Source: Paeniglutamicibacter sulfureus
Lineage (GTDB): Bacteria > Actinomycetota > Actinomycetes > Actinomycetales > Micrococcaceae
Assembly: GCF_039535115.1 (NCBI RefSeq)
Contig: NZ_BAAAWO010000001.1
Coordinates: forward strand, 3,100,001-3,164,000
Direction of reading: 5' to 3'
DNA: 64,000 nucleotides
This document shows positions 26,925 to 35,878 of this stretch, piece by piece (within the stretch, counting starts at the first letter, position 1; each line of letters opens with the position of its first letter). The position numbers and the translations under genes are program-made. The notes under the pieces are model-generated. The model was not told the origin of the DNA, did not search any database, and was given only the letters and a program-made list of their open reading frames with translations.

Positions 26925-28382
26925 CTAGCGGACCTCGCCCATCAGCCTCTTGAGGGCCGGGGTGGCCAGCAGCAGGCCAACGCCCAGCACGATGGCGGTT
27001 CCTCCGAGGGCAAGGAAATAAGTGATCTCGTTGCCCTCGGTGTAGAAACCGGCCAGGATGCCTGCCAGCGTGGTGCCCAGTGACACAGAGAGGAAGAACA
27101 GCGCGATCATCTGCGTGCCGAAGGCCGCCGGGGCCAGCTTGGTGGTGACGGACTGGCCGATGGGGCTCAGCAGCAACTCGGCCAGCGTGCAGAGCAGGAG
27201 GATGCCGACGAGCGCCGGCAGCGGCGTCTTCTCCAGCGAATTCATCGGGATGAAGACCAGGAATGCCAGGCCCACGAGAACCAGGGCCAGGGAGAACTTG
27301 ACCACGGTTCCCGGCTGGCGGGTGCCCATCTTGGTCCACAGGGCGGCGAAGATGCCGGCCAGCACGATGATGAAGACAGGATTGATGGATTGGACCCAGG
27401 AGGCGGGCATCTCCCAGCCGAAGAGCGAGCGGTCCAGGCGTTCCTGCGAGTACACGGCGATGAACGTGAACTGCTGCTGGAACAGCGCCCAGAAGGCGGC
27501 CGAGGCGATGTATAGCGGGATGAAGGCGAGAACGTGCTTGCGCTCAACCGCGGAGACGCGCTTGGAACGCAGCATCAGGGTGAAGTAGATGACCGAAGCC
27601 AGGATGACGGCGTACGCAATGGTGCGTGCCAGGGACTCGGCGGTGACGATCTTCAACGCGAATGCCGCCACCACGACGACGACGAAGGCTAGGAAGCCGA
27701 TCAGGTACTTCGTGCGCTCGTTGGCGGGCAGCGGGTTGCCGACCAGCTTGACCGAATCGGGCAGGTTCTTGCGGCCGCTGAGGTAGATGGCAACGCCAAT
27801 GGCCATGCCGATGGCCGCTGCGGCGAAACCGAAGTGGAAGCCCCAGCGCTGCTGCAGGAATCCGGTGAGCAGCGGGCCAAGCAGGCCGCCGATGTTCACT
27901 CCCATGTAGAAGATCGAGAACCCTGCATCGCGACGGGTGTCTTCCTTGGAGTACAGGGAACCGACCAGTGCGGTGGCGTTGGCCTTCAACCCGCCCGAGC
28001 CCACGGCAACAAGGACCAGGCCGACGGCCAACCCGGTCGCGCCGGGAAGGGCTGCCAGCGCAATGTGTCCGCCCATGATCAGGAAGGCGGAGCAGAGCAG
28101 GACCTTTTCGGATCCCAGCAGGCGGTCCGCGAGCCAGGCGCCAAGAATGGTGCTCAGGTAGACGGCTCCGCCATACGCGCCGACCAGCGACAGCGCCAGG
28201 TCCTGGGGGATCCCGAGTCCGCCATCGGTGACGGAGAAGTACATGTAGTACGCGAGGATCGCTTGCATCCCGTAGAACGAGAAGCGTTCCCACATCTCGA
28301 TGCTGAACAAATTCGAAAGCGTTTTGGGGTGGCCAAAGAAGCCGGTCGAGGACGGATCCTTCAGCGAGGTGGATATAGACAT
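26925..28382 (-). CDS. POT/PTR2-family proton-dependent di/tripeptide transporter (485 aa)
   Basis: A 12-14-helix major-facilitator symporter. The PTR2 signatures are present: LSNLFSIEMWERFSFYGMQAILAYYM at the N-terminus (with the ExxERFSFYG proton-coupling motif), then GGAVYLSTILGAWLADRLLGSEKV, and FSIFYMGVNIGGLLGPLLTG. It imports small peptides. The ATG at 28382 is chosen because MSISTSLKDPSSTGFFGHPKTL precedes the first helix as in relatives; the longer frame from 28496 is poorly supported. Confidence 0.93.
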   Translation of the reverse strand: MSISTSLKDPSSTGFFGHPKTLSNLFSIEMWERFSFYGMQAILAYYMYFSVTDGGLGIPQDLALSLVGAYGGAVYLSTILGAWLADRLLGSEKVLLCSAFLIMGGHIALAALPGATGLAVGLVLVAVGSGGLKANATALVGSLYSKEDTRRDAGFSIFYMGVNIGGLLGPLLTGFLQQRWGFHFGFAAAAIGMAIGVAIYLSGRKNLPDSVKLVGNPLPANERTKYLIGFLAFVVVVVAAFALKIVTAESLARTIAYAVILASVIYFTLMLRSKRVSAVERKHVLAFIPLYIASAAFWALFQQQFTFIAVYSQERLDRSLFGWEMPASWVQSINPVFIIVLAGIFAALWTKMGTRQPGTVVKFSLALVLVGLAFLVFIPMNSLEKTPLPALVGILLLCTLAELLLSPIGQSVTTKLAPAAFGTQMIALFFLSVSLGTTLAGILAGFYTEGNEITYFLALGGTAIVLGVGLLLATPALKRLMGEVR

Positions 28383-28434
28383 GTCATCAATTTTTCGCCC
28401 GTGATGCGCGTCATGCCCACTTTGTAGATCAATC

Positions 28435-29817
28435 TCACATTTCGGACAGTTGTTGCGCCAGGGCCAGGAGCTGGCTTTCCGACCCCGCCCGGCCAATCAG
28501 TTGCACGCCCATTGACAGGCCGTTGGCCGTCGTGAACGTCGGTACCGTGATCGCCGGAAGGCCCGAGACGTTCACCATGGATGTGTAGGGGGTGTACTGG
28601 CATTGGCGCATGTAGTCGGTGTCTGCGTCCTGCGAGGTGTAGAAGCCGATTGCCGGGGGAGTGGACGCCATGGCGGGAGTCAGCACCACGTCGTAGCGGC
28701 CCCACTGCGTGCGGAAATCCGAGGCAATCTCCGTCAGGCGGCGGGCCGCCGCCACGGAGGTCATCAGGTCGCGGTGCGTGGCGCGTTCGCGGAACGACCG
28801 TGCCAGGGTGCCCAGTTTCGCTTCACTGCCCGCCGGGATGGGAGCCGCCGCAAGGCCGCCGGTCCACACCGTGGAAAACGTCTCGGGGTAGGCCGCATCG
28901 TAGAAGATCTCGGCTTCCTCAAGATGGTGGCCCCGGGCGCCGAGCGCCCTGATCCCATGGTTGAGCGCCGCGTGGGCGTCGGGAGCGAGCTTGATTTCGT
29001 ACGCCGAGGCAAAGGGGCTGTCGGTGCTGACCCCGATCCGCAGGCCGCGCAGGGCATCGACGGCACCGTCTCGCAGGGCATCCAGATAAGTTTCGCGCGT
29101 GGGGTCGACCATGGCATCCATGAGCAGTGCCGCATCCAGGGCGGTGCGGGCCAAGGGTCCGGAAACGGTGAGCCGAGGTGCACCGAAGGCGTCGAGGGTG
29201 CCGTCCAGGACGTCGCTGGGGATGGTGCCCATGCCGGGCTTCAGCCCAATCAGGGCGCAGGCCGAGGCCGGGATGCGGACCGAGCCCCCGCCGTCGCTGC
29301 CTGGACCAAAGGGCAGCATCCCGGCCGCCACGGCCGCCGCTTCTCCGCCGCTGGAACCACCGGCGGACAATGCCGGGTTCATCGGGTTCCGGGCAGGCGG
29401 CGCCACATCGTTTTCCGAATGGCAGCTCAACCCGAACTCGGGCACCTGGGTCTTGCCCAGCGAAATTGCGCCAGCCCGCGACAGCGTGGCCACCAGGGGC
29501 GAGTCCTTTGTGGCAACGGCGGGGCCGAATGCGGCGGTTCCGAAGCCGGTCGGCACGCCCGCCACGTCCAGCAGGTCCTTGTAGGCCAGCGGCATCCCGT
29601 TGAGCATCCCCACGGGCTCCCCGGCGGCATAAAGCGCATCGGAGTTAGCGGCCGCGGTCATTGCCTGCTCCGCGGTGACGGTGACGAACGATCCCAGGAC
29701 GGGGTTGAGTTCCTCGATCCGCCCCAGATAGTGCCCGACCGCATCGCGTGCAGACAGATCCCCGCGGCGCAGCGCATCGCGAAGTTCCAACGCGGTCATT
29801 TCGGCAATCTCGGACAT
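28435..29817 (-). CDS. Amidase signature family hydrolase (460 aa)
   Basis: Hydrolyses a carboxamide by the Ser-cisSer-Lys triad: Lys80 (PLAYKDLLD), cis-Ser155 (AGGSSGGEAAA) and nucleophile Ser179 (GSDGGGSVRIP). The length suits stand-alone amidases. It is not GatA in context, because gatB and gatC are absent. The ATG at 29817 has an AAGGAG ribosome site, and the longer frame from 29946 does not. It is only about 50 bases downstream of the start of the POT gene's neighbour region, so peptide or amide uptake and hydrolysis may be linked; this is inference. Confidence 0.9.
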   Translation of the reverse strand: MSEIAEMTALELRDALRRGDLSARDAVGHYLGRIEELNPVLGSFVTVTAEQAMTAAANSDALYAAGEPVGMLNGMPLAYKDLLDVAGVPTGFGTAAFGPAVATKDSPLVATLSRAGAISLGKTQVPEFGLSCHSENDVAPPARNPMNPALSAGGSSGGEAAAVAAGMLPFGPGSDGGGSVRIPASACALIGLKPGMGTIPSDVLDGTLDAFGAPRLTVSGPLARTALDAALLMDAMVDPTRETYLDALRDGAVDALRGLRIGVSTDSPFASAYEIKLAPDAHAALNHGIRALGARGHHLEEAEIFYDAAYPETFSTVWTGGLAAAPIPAGSEAKLGTLARSFRERATHRDLMTSVAAARRLTEIASDFRTQWGRYDVVLTPAMASTPPAIGFYTSQDADTDYMRQCQYTPYTSMVNVSGLPAITVPTFTTANGLSMGVQLIGRAGSESQLLALAQQLSEM

Positions 29818-29966
29818 CAACGACTCCTTCTGTGGTGATGGAGCACCAATGCCTTCCGGCAGCGGTCCCCACCACCGATCGTAGTACGGCTCGATGCCCG
29901 CCAACGCGGGTGCGGTGCGGCGCAACATCCGCTTCACCGAATCCATGGCCCATCACGCCCGGGCGC

Positions 29967-29972
29967 TAGGCT
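29967..29972 (+). promoter_or_regulatory. -10 box TAGGCT for the rhodanese-pheA operon
   Basis: TAGGCT lies about 38 bases before the ATG at 30011. Here an AAGGAG ribosome site (30001-30006) is present, so this transcript has a normal leader. Confidence 0.5.
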
Positions 29973-30010
29973 GTTGGGCAACACAACAACTGGTGAGCCA
30001 AAGGAGAGTC

Positions 30011-30337
30011 ATGAGTGATTTTGAAACGGTATCGGTCGATCAGGTTCCCGCCGACGCGTTGATCCTTGACGTCCGCGAAGAGTACGAATGGGTCGAGGGA
30101 CACGCCACGGGCGCCGTTCACATCCCGCTCGCCGACCTGCCGCTGCGCCTCGAGGAACTTGACCCGGACACCGACGCCTACATCATTTGCCGCACCGGCG
30201 GCCGTTCGGCACAGGCCGCGGCGTGGCTGGTCTCCCAGGGATACTGCGCCTTCAACATTGCCGGCGGTTCAGGTGCCTGGCTCGAAGCCGGGCTGCCTCT
30301 GGAGAGCGAAAACGGGCAGGAGCCCACCGTCCGATGA
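30011..30337 (+). CDS. Rhodanese-like domain protein (108 aa)
   Basis: A single rhodanese domain: ALILDVREEYEWVEGHATGAVHIPL at the start and the active-site loop CRTGGRS with Cys60, which would carry a persulfide. It is small, cytosolic and GlpE/PspE-like. The sulfur acceptor is unknown. The ATG at 30011 has AAGGAGAG just upstream. The stop overlaps the pheA start by four bases (ATGA), so the two are co-translated. The association with phenylalanine synthesis has no obvious chemical reason. Confidence 0.9.
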   Translation: MSDFETVSVDQVPADALILDVREEYEWVEGHATGAVHIPLADLPLRLEELDPDTDAYIICRTGGRSAQAAAWLVSQGYCAFNIAGGSGAWLEAGLPLESENGQEPTVR

Positions 30338-31263
30338 TCTACACCTATTTGGGTCCTGCGGGAACCTTCACCGAGGCCGCCCTGCTGCAGGTTCCCGGTG
30401 CCCGGGACGCCGAACGCATCCCGTCGGCCAACGTCAACGCGGCACTTGACAAGGTCCGCAGCGGGGAAGCCGACGCGGCCATGGTGCCCATCGAGAACTC
30501 GGTGGAGGGCGGGGTGTCCGCCACGCTGGATGCCATAGCCACCGGGGAGGCCCTGCAGATCATGCGCGAGGCCCTGGTGACCATCAGCTTCGTGCTGGCG
30601 GTGCGCCAAAACATCGATTCCCTCGAGCAGATCCGCTCCGTTTCCACGCACGGCCATGCCTGGGCGCAATGCCGCGGCTGGGCCGAAGCGAATATTCCCG
30701 GAGCGGAATTCGTTCCCGCCTCCTCCACGGCAGCAGGTGCGCTCGCACTGCTGGACGATGAAACCGGACACGATGCGGCGATCTGCTCGCCCCTGGTGGC
30801 CCGGGAACGCGGACTGAAGATCCTGCGCGAAGGCATCGAAGACTACCAGGGAGCCGTCACCCGGTTCGTCCTTGTCGCCCGCCCGGGGCCGATCCCGGCG
30901 CCGACCGGAGTGGATAAGAGCACCGTCATCTTGCCGCTGGCCGAGGACCGGCCCGGCGCCCTCATGGACATCCTGGAACAGTTCGTGGTGCGCGGGGTAA
31001 ACCTCAGCCGCATCGAGTCCCGACCCACGGGTGAGGGCATGGGAAAGTATTTCTTCTCCGTGGACGTCGACGGGCATCTGGCGCAGGAACGCGTTGCCGA
31101 CGCACTGGCCGGCCTGCACCGGGTCTGCCCGGACCTGCGGTTCCTGGGTTCATACCCGGCGGCCGAAGGGCTCTCCTCTTCGGTGGATGCGCACAACTCC
31201 GACAACGCGTTTTCCAAGGCGCACGCGTGGGTTCACGGCCTCAAAACGCGTCTGGCCACCTAG
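30334..31263 (+). CDS. pheA: Prephenate dehydratase (309 aa)
   Basis: Converts prephenate to phenylpyruvate in phenylalanine synthesis. The PDT domain starts YTYLGPAGTFTEAAL, has VPIENSVEGGV, and carries the catalytic TRF triad at 176-178. A C-terminal ACT domain (about 195-280: VILPLAEDRPGALMDILEQF, then ESRP at 228-231) binds phenylalanine for feedback inhibition. There is no chorismate-mutase fusion. The start at 30334 comes from the ATGA overlap; the longer frame is a shadow of the rhodanese gene. Confidence 0.95.
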   Translation: MIYTYLGPAGTFTEAALLQVPGARDAERIPSANVNAALDKVRSGEADAAMVPIENSVEGGVSATLDAIATGEALQIMREALVTISFVLAVRQNIDSLEQIRSVSTHGHAWAQCRGWAEANIPGAEFVPASSTAAGALALLDDETGHDAAICSPLVARERGLKILREGIEDYQGAVTRFVLVARPGPIPAPTGVDKSTVILPLAEDRPGALMDILEQFVVRGVNLSRIESRPTGEGMGKYFFSVDVDGHLAQERVADALAGLHRVCPDLRFLGSYPAAEGLSSSVDAHNSDNAFSKAHAWVHGLKTRLAT

Positions 31264-31272
31264 TTTCGAGGA

Positions 31273-31303
31273 TTTCCGGCGCGGGCGCTGCCCGCCCCGG
31301 AAA
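31273..31303. terminator. Bidirectional terminator between pheA and the lipid kinase gene
   Basis: TTTCCGG (31273-31279) pairs with CCGGAAA (31297-31303), with an inner GCGGG/CCCGC stem. It sits in the 54-bp gap between the convergent genes. Confidence 0.75.
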
Positions 31304-31317
31304 CCTTGGAAGGATCG

Positions 31318-32361
31318 CTAGCCCAAGCGCATCTTCAGCGACGCGGGTTTCACCTTGACTTCGAGCCCGGTCACCAGCCCCGTCGCGTCACCGTCGATCT
31401 GGGTGTTCATGGGCTCGTGGCAACGGACGTTAAGCGTTGCGGTCGGATAGAAGCCCATCACCGGGATTGCACCGCGGGCACGGAATGCCGTCTTGAGGAA
31501 AATCCAGCCCCACCCGGCGGCGCTGCGCGGGCTGAGAACGACCACGTCCAAGACGCCGTCGTCGATCTTTGCCTCCGGAACCAGGTCCAGGCCCTGCAGC
31601 TTCCCGCAATTGGCAAAGAGCACGGAACGAACGCTGCGGGTTTGCTCGGACCCACCGTCCAGGGCGATGGAGATCTTCTTGCGCTTGCCCGGGAGGTGCC
31701 GGAAACCGGCCTCCGAATAGGCCAGCCAGCCAACCTTGGCCTTGAGTTCCTCGTTCGTGTCGTCCATGACATCGGCATCCGTGCCAACGCCCGCGATCAC
31801 CAGGAATGCATGCTCGCTGGCGCTTCCGTCGAGGTGGTTCAAGGTGATCGATCCGGTGTCAATGGTGCGCACGGGTCCCCGAACGGCCCCGAACGCCGCG
31901 GTGTCAATGTCCTCGAGCGGCACGTCCACGTTGCGGGCCAGCAGGTTCCCCGTCCCCAGCGGAATCAACCCGAGGGTGGCATCGGTGTCACGCAGGACCT
32001 CGGCCACGGCGCGGACGGTGCCGTCGCCTCCTGCCGCAATGACAACGTCACAGCCGGCTTCCAGGGCCTCTCGGGCGGCGCCCTGTCCCGGATCGTCAAC
32101 CGTGGTCTCATAGACCAGGGGATCCACGAGGCCGGCCTCGGCACACACATGATGCACGGCGGCTATCGCTTCGTCCATTCCCAGCTTGCTTGGATTCACC
32201 ACCAGCGCAACCTTGAGTGCGGACGTGGCGATGCCCGCGACGGGGGCCAGGGATGCCGGCCGATTCCGGTCCACGAGCCGGCGCACGGAGAGCCAACTAA
32301 TTGTTGCCGCCGTGCCCGCGGCACCCGCGCTGATCAGGGCAAAGAGTCGATTACGTTGCAT
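31318..32361 (-). CDS. Diacylglycerol/lipid kinase family protein (347 aa)
   Basis: A DagK-catalytic-domain protein that phosphorylates diacylglycerol or another lipid such as sphingosine-like substrates. Key pieces are VALVVNPSKLGMDEA, the nucleotide loop VVIAAGGDGTVRAVAEVL and LGLIPLGTGNLLARN. An N-terminal hydrophobic stretch (LFALISAGAAGTAATISWL) may anchor it to the membrane. The ATG at 32361 is preceded by GGGGAG and a TAGTCT -10 box 9 bases upstream, so the leader is only about 3 bases. It is divergent from serS. Confidence 0.9.
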   Translation of the reverse strand: MQRNRLFALISAGAAGTAATISWLSVRRLVDRNRPASLAPVAGIATSALKVALVVNPSKLGMDEAIAAVHHVCAEAGLVDPLVYETTVDDPGQGAAREALEAGCDVVIAAGGDGTVRAVAEVLRDTDATLGLIPLGTGNLLARNVDVPLEDIDTAAFGAVRGPVRTIDTGSITLNHLDGSASEHAFLVIAGVGTDADVMDDTNEELKAKVGWLAYSEAGFRHLPGKRKKISIALDGGSEQTRSVRSVLFANCGKLQGLDLVPEAKIDDGVLDVVVLSPRSAAGWGWIFLKTAFRARGAIPVMGFYPTATLNVRCHEPMNTQIDGDATGLVTGLEVKVKPASLKMRLG

Positions 32362-32376
32362 AGTCTCCCCAGACTA
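32361..32376. promoter_or_regulatory. Hyphenated palindrome TAGTCT-CCCC-AGACTA between lipid kinase and serS
   Basis: Perfect 6-bp arms around four C, each arm reading TAGTCT outward on its own strand. The minus-strand copy (32376-32371) fits the lipid kinase -10 box. The plus copy would give serS an alternative start with a short leader. It is another symmetric divergent promoter like that at 879-894. Confidence 0.5.
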
Positions 32377-32387
32377 ACGGGGATTGC

Positions 32388-32393
32388 TAGGCT
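32388..32393 (+). promoter_or_regulatory. Leaderless -10 box TAGGCT for serS
   Basis: TAGGCT, 6 bases, then the GTG at 32400. There is no ribosome site. Confidence 0.65.
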
Positions 32394-32399
32394 TAGGAC

Positions 32400-33686
32400 G
32401 TGATCGACGTAAAAGTACTCAGTGAAAATCCAGATACCTTCCGCGCATCGCAGCGCGCCCGCGGGGCGGATGAGTCCCTGATTGATGCGATTTTGGCCGC
32501 AGATACAGCGCGCCGCGAGTCGATTGCATCCTTTGAGGCGCTGCGTGCCCAACAGAACGCCTTCAGCAAGAGGGTCGGCGCGGCCAAGGGCGAGGAAAAG
32601 CAGGCGCTACTGGCCGAGGTCAAGGACCTGGCCAGGAACGTCAAGGAGGCACAGGCCGCCTCGGACGCTGCCGCAGAGACCTACACGAAGCTGCAGCGCT
32701 CCATCCCCAACCTGATCCTGGACGGTGTGCCCTCCGGCGGCGAGGACGACTTCACCGTCGTCAAGCACGTGGGAACACCCCGCGACTTCGCCGCCGAGGG
32801 CTTTGAGCCACGCGACCACCTCGAGCTCGGCGAGCTGCTCGGTGCCATCGACATGGAACGCGGCGCGAAGGTCTCCGGTTCCCGTTTCTACTTCCTCAAG
32901 GGCATTGGTGCCCGCCTGGAAATCGCACTGATGAACATGGCCCTGGACCAGGCCGTGCAGAACGGCTTCATCCCCATGATCACCCCGACGTTGGTGCGCC
33001 CTGAAACCATGCAGGGCACCGGCTTCGACGTCGAGCACGACGACGAGATCTACAAGCTCGAGCGCGACGACCTGTACCTGGTGGGCACCTCCGAGGTCGC
33101 CCTGGCCGGGTACCACGCCAACGAGATCCTCGACCTTTCGGACGGTCCGACGCGCTATGCAGGTTGGTCCTCCTGCTACCGCCGCGAGGCGGGCTCGGCG
33201 GGCAAGGACACCCGCGGCATCATCCGCGTCCACCAGTTCAACAAGCTGGAAATGTTTGTCTACTGCTCCCCGGAGCAGTCCGAGGCCGAGCACGCCAAGC
33301 TGCTGGCCTGGGAAGAGGAAATGCTCGCCAAGGTCGAGCTGCCTTATCGCGTCATCGATACCGCGGCCGGGGACCTGGGCATGAGCGCTGCACGGAAGTT
33401 CGACTGCGAGGCATGGGTCCCGACCCAGGACGCCTACCGCGAGCTGACCTCCACCTCCAACTGCACCACCTTCCAGGCCCGCCGCCTGAACATCCGCGAA
33501 CGCGAAATTGGCGCCGACGGCAAGCCGGGCAAGACCCGTGCTGTGTCGACGCTCAACGGCACCCTGGCGACCACCCGATGGATCGTGGCCATCCTTGAGC
33601 ACCACCAGAACGCCGACGGCTCGGTCAACGTGCCGGTGGCGCTTCGCCCGTACCTGGGCGGAATGGAAGTTCTTCCTCTCCTGTAA
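32400..33686 (+). CDS. serS: Seryl-tRNA synthetase (428 aa)
   Basis: A class II aminoacyl-tRNA synthetase charging tRNA-Ser (and tRNA-Sec where present). The N-terminal antiparallel coiled coil that grips the tRNA long arm covers roughly 30-105. Motif 2 appears as [24 protein letters not shown] and motif 3 as [20 protein letters not shown]. Length is normal. The GTG start at 32400 is supported by the TAGGCT box at leaderless spacing. A HAD phosphatase follows on the same strand after a hairpin. Confidence 0.96.
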   Translation: MIDVKVLSENPDTFRASQRARGADESLIDAILAADTARRESIASFEALRAQQNAFSKRVGAAKGEEKQALLAEVKDLARNVKEAQAASDAAAETYTKLQRSIPNLILDGVPSGGEDDFTVVKHVGTPRDFAAEGFEPRDHLELGELLGAIDMERGAKVSGSRFYFLKGIGARLEIALMNMALDQAVQNGFIPMITPTLVRPETMQGTGFDVEHDDEIYKLERDDLYLVGTSEVALAGYHANEILDLSDGPTRYAGWSSCYRREAGSAGKDTRGIIRVHQFNKLEMFVYCSPEQSEAEHAKLLAWEEEMLAKVELPYRVIDTAAGDLGMSAARKFDCEAWVPTQDAYRELTSTSNCTTFQARRLNIREREIGADGKPGKTRAVSTLNGTLATTRWIVAILEHHQNADGSVNVPVALRPYLGGMEVLPLL

Positions 33687-33712
33687 GCCAAGGAACGAAG
33701 GCGCGAACCATC

Positions 33713-33746
33713 CCGTTGGGAGGAGGCACATGCCTCCTCCCAACGG
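33713..33746 (+). terminator. Perfect 16-bp hairpin after serS
   Basis: CCGTTGGGAGGAGGCA (33713-33728) pairs perfectly with TGCCTCCTCCCAACGG (33731-33746). No long T-run follows, so termination strength is uncertain. Confidence 0.75.
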
Positions 33747-33867
33747 CCGTTAACCACCGGAAACGCTGGCAGGGAACCCGGCGGTTCGGAAGACATTCAT
33801 GCATCGTTCACGACACATTGTGGGCTGGCTCATCCCCAGGAAGTGATTTTGATGCTTCACTGGATAA

Positions 33868-34719
33868 ATGACAGTTATGACAAGAACCGGCATCGAAGAC
33901 CGGTCAGAAGCAACCGAAACCTACATGATCTGCCTTGATGTCGACGGCACCCTCGTCAACCACGTCGGGGAGATGAGCCCGGCGGTCAAGGATTCGGCCC
34001 GCGCCATCGTCGCGGCCGGACACGAGGTCGTCATTTCCACGGGGCGCTCCCTCGGCGCAACACTTCCGGTCATTCAAATGCTCGGCATCGAGAACGGTTA
34101 TGCCGTCTGCTGCAACGGCGGCGTCACTGTGCGCATCGACACCACGCTGGAAGACGGCTACGAAATCATCGAACGCAAGACCTTCGACCCGGCTCCCGCA
34201 TTGCGTGCACTGCTCAAGGCGCTGCCCACAGCGAAGTACGCACTAGAAGACGACAAGGGGCAGTTCCTTTCCACAGAGCGCTTCGAGGATGCCAGCTTTG
34301 GCGTCGTCGCAACCCCGGTGACGCTGGACAAGATGCTTGAAGCCACGGCCGTTCGCCTGGTGGTCTTCTCCACCGACGCCACCGCCGAGGAATTCGGCGA
34401 TGCAGTCGGCACGCTCGGACTTTCAGGAGTCACCTATTCGGTGGGCTGGACGGCGTGGCTGGACATCGCCGCCGAGGGCGTCACCAAGGCCAGTGGCCTC
34501 GAAGCGCTGCGCATGGCGCGCGGGTTCGACATCGAGCGGACCATTGCCGTGGGCGATGGCCGCAACGACATCGAGATGCTGTCGTGGGCAGGTCGGGGCG
34601 TGGCCATGGGCCAGGCCCCAGACGAAGTCAAGGCCGTGGCAGACGAAATCGCAGCCGGCGTGGACGATGACGGACTGGCGAAGGTCCTGCAGGATTTCCT
34701 CATGCCCAAGGCAGCCTGA
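33868..34719 (+). CDS. HAD-superfamily hydrolase, Cof-type IIB (283 aa)
   Basis: A sugar-phosphatase-like HAD enzyme: MICLDVDGTLVNHVGEM (motif I), VVISTGRS (motif II) and TIAVGDGRNDIEML (motif IV), with a C2B cap. It is distantly like the HAD protein at 4412. The start is uncertain. The ATG at 33868 and the ATG at 33877 both lack ribosome sites, and the latter is about 8 bases after an AT-rich GATAAAT and could be leaderless. A later ATG at 33925 would trim the protein to its conserved core. Confidence 0.85.
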   Translation: MTVMTRTGIEDRSEATETYMICLDVDGTLVNHVGEMSPAVKDSARAIVAAGHEVVISTGRSLGATLPVIQMLGIENGYAVCCNGGVTVRIDTTLEDGYEIIERKTFDPAPALRALLKALPTAKYALEDDKGQFLSTERFEDASFGVVATPVTLDKMLEATAVRLVVFSTDATAEEFGDAVGTLGLSGVTYSVGWTAWLDIAAEGVTKASGLEALRMARGFDIERTIAVGDGRNDIEMLSWAGRGVAMGQAPDEVKAVADEIAAGVDDDGLAKVLQDFLMPKAA

Positions 34720-34739
34720 GGTCTCGGCTGAGACCCAGG

Positions 34740-34773
34740 ACGTCCGCCATGGCACCTTGCCGTGGCGGACGTT
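34740..34773 (+). terminator. Terminator hairpin after the HAD gene
   Basis: A 14-base arm starting at 34740 (ACGTCCGCCATGGC) pairs with 34759-34772 with one mismatch around ACCTT. It is preceded by a second small hairpin, GGTCTC-GGCT-GAGACC (34720-34735). Confidence 0.7.
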
Positions 34774-34874
34774 CAACTTAAGCCGCCTTAGGTTCCGGAG
34801 CAATCACATGGATTCCCCTGGCCGTTCCCTGGTGCAGGTGATGGGCCGCTGGCACGTGCATCCGATTCACTGGC

Positions 34875-34880
34875 TATGCT
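34875..34880 (+). promoter_or_regulatory. Leaderless -10 box TATGCT for the lipoprotein gene
   Basis: TATGCT, 7 bases, then the ATG at 34888. This spacing moves the start from the ATG at 34876, which overlaps the box. Confidence 0.65.
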
Positions 34881-34887
34881 TAAACCC

Positions 34888-35319
34888 ATGAAACGCGCCG
34901 GAATCCTTGCCCTGTCCCTGTTCGGTGCCGGGGTTTTGGTGACAGGATGCACTTCTCCCGATGCCATCTGCAACACCGGAAAACCCGATATTGAACAGGC
35001 CATGGACCATCTGGTGGACTCGACCCTTGCAGGGGACCAAATCGAGGCGTGCAGTGTGACCACCACGGGCGGGACCGATACCGTCGGCGAACAATTCGAC
35101 AGGCTGGGCGCAGAGTTCGAGCGGCTCGGCGTTGCCGCCGGCTATAGCGTGGAACCCGTGTCGAATTCGACCATGGGTCACTGGTCCCAACTGACCTTGA
35201 GTACCCCGAGCCACCCCGAGGGCGAGCGTTTTGACGTGTTCGAGCGCGGCGGAAACTACACGATCGGATGGCTCGAATTCGAGCAGGAACCGCTGCCCTC
35301 GCCGACCACGAGTAACTAA
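34888..35319 (+). CDS. Small secreted lipoprotein of unknown function (143 aa)
   Basis: The signal peptide MKRAGILALSLFGAGVLVTGC ends in a lipobox (LVTGC, Cys21), so the mature protein should be membrane-anchored outside the cell. The mature part is polar and acidic (GEQFDRLGAEFERLGVAAGY, then ERGGNYTIGWLEFEQEPLPS) and contains several aromatic residues near the end. I recognise no domain. The start at 34888 gives a classical signal peptide and agrees with the leaderless box. It converges with a DUF1761 gene. Confidence 0.8.
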   Translation: MKRAGILALSLFGAGVLVTGCTSPDAICNTGKPDIEQAMDHLVDSTLAGDQIEACSVTTTGGTDTVGEQFDRLGAEFERLGVAAGYSVEPVSNSTMGHWSQLTLSTPSHPEGERFDVFERGGNYTIGWLEFEQEPLPSPTTSN

Positions 35320-35341
35320 TCCCGCGGGCTACGGCTTCCGA

Positions 35342-35758
35342 TCAGACGCCGAATAGCCCGATGATCAAGCCCATCACCATGAACGTCACCAGCTCGTGGA
35401 GGCAGTTCAGCGCGGTGAGTCCCACGGGTCGGCCCTCGAAAGCATCATGGGTGATGAAACGCGTCGCTGTGAAGCCGCCCCACAGGATCAGTGCAGTCAA
35501 CAGGGCGTTGGTGAGGTAGGAACCGCCGTAGAAGTCGAAGGACAGATACGTGGCACCGGCCAGGACCCAGGCGCTGATGAAGCTGACGATGAGAGTCACC
35601 ACGATCGGGATAACGGCGCCCTTGGCCTCACCCGGGGTTACCTTGGCAGCCTTCATCCAGTAATTCCCGAACACCTTCGGGGTGTACCAGATGCTGCCAA
35701 CCACCATGGTCGAAAGTGTGGCAAGAACTACGGCAATCCAATTGATTTCGGGAACCAT
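35342..35758 (-). CDS. DUF1761 domain-containing membrane protein (138 aa)
   Basis: Four predicted membrane helices (IAVVLATLSTMVVGSIWYTP; VIPIVVTLIVSFISAWVLAG; NALLTALILWGGFTATRF; LHELVTFMVMGLIIGLFGV). The N-terminal WIAVV...GSIWYTPKVFGNYWMKA pattern is that of DUF1761, a family of unknown function. The ATG at 35758 has a GAGGAGC ribosome site. No operon partner is evident. Confidence 0.87.
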   Translation of the reverse strand: MVPEINWIAVVLATLSTMVVGSIWYTPKVFGNYWMKAAKVTPGEAKGAVIPIVVTLIVSFISAWVLAGATYLSFDFYGGSYLTNALLTALILWGGFTATRFITHDAFEGRPVGLTALNCLHELVTFMVMGLIIGLFGV

Positions 35759-35878
35759 CGTTTGCTCCTCATGTCATCGTGGGGGGCGGAATCCCTCCCC
35801 TCGTATGGGACATCAATATCGCCGATACTACGTCCAAAACCGCAGGGTGACTAGGGAACTGGAAAAATCTGACGTCGT

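Noticed and set aside
28435..29817. Amidase as GatA of the tRNA-dependent amidotransferase
   Set aside because: The catalytic triad is shared by all amidases, and gatB and gatC are not adjacent, so only the general family name is supported.
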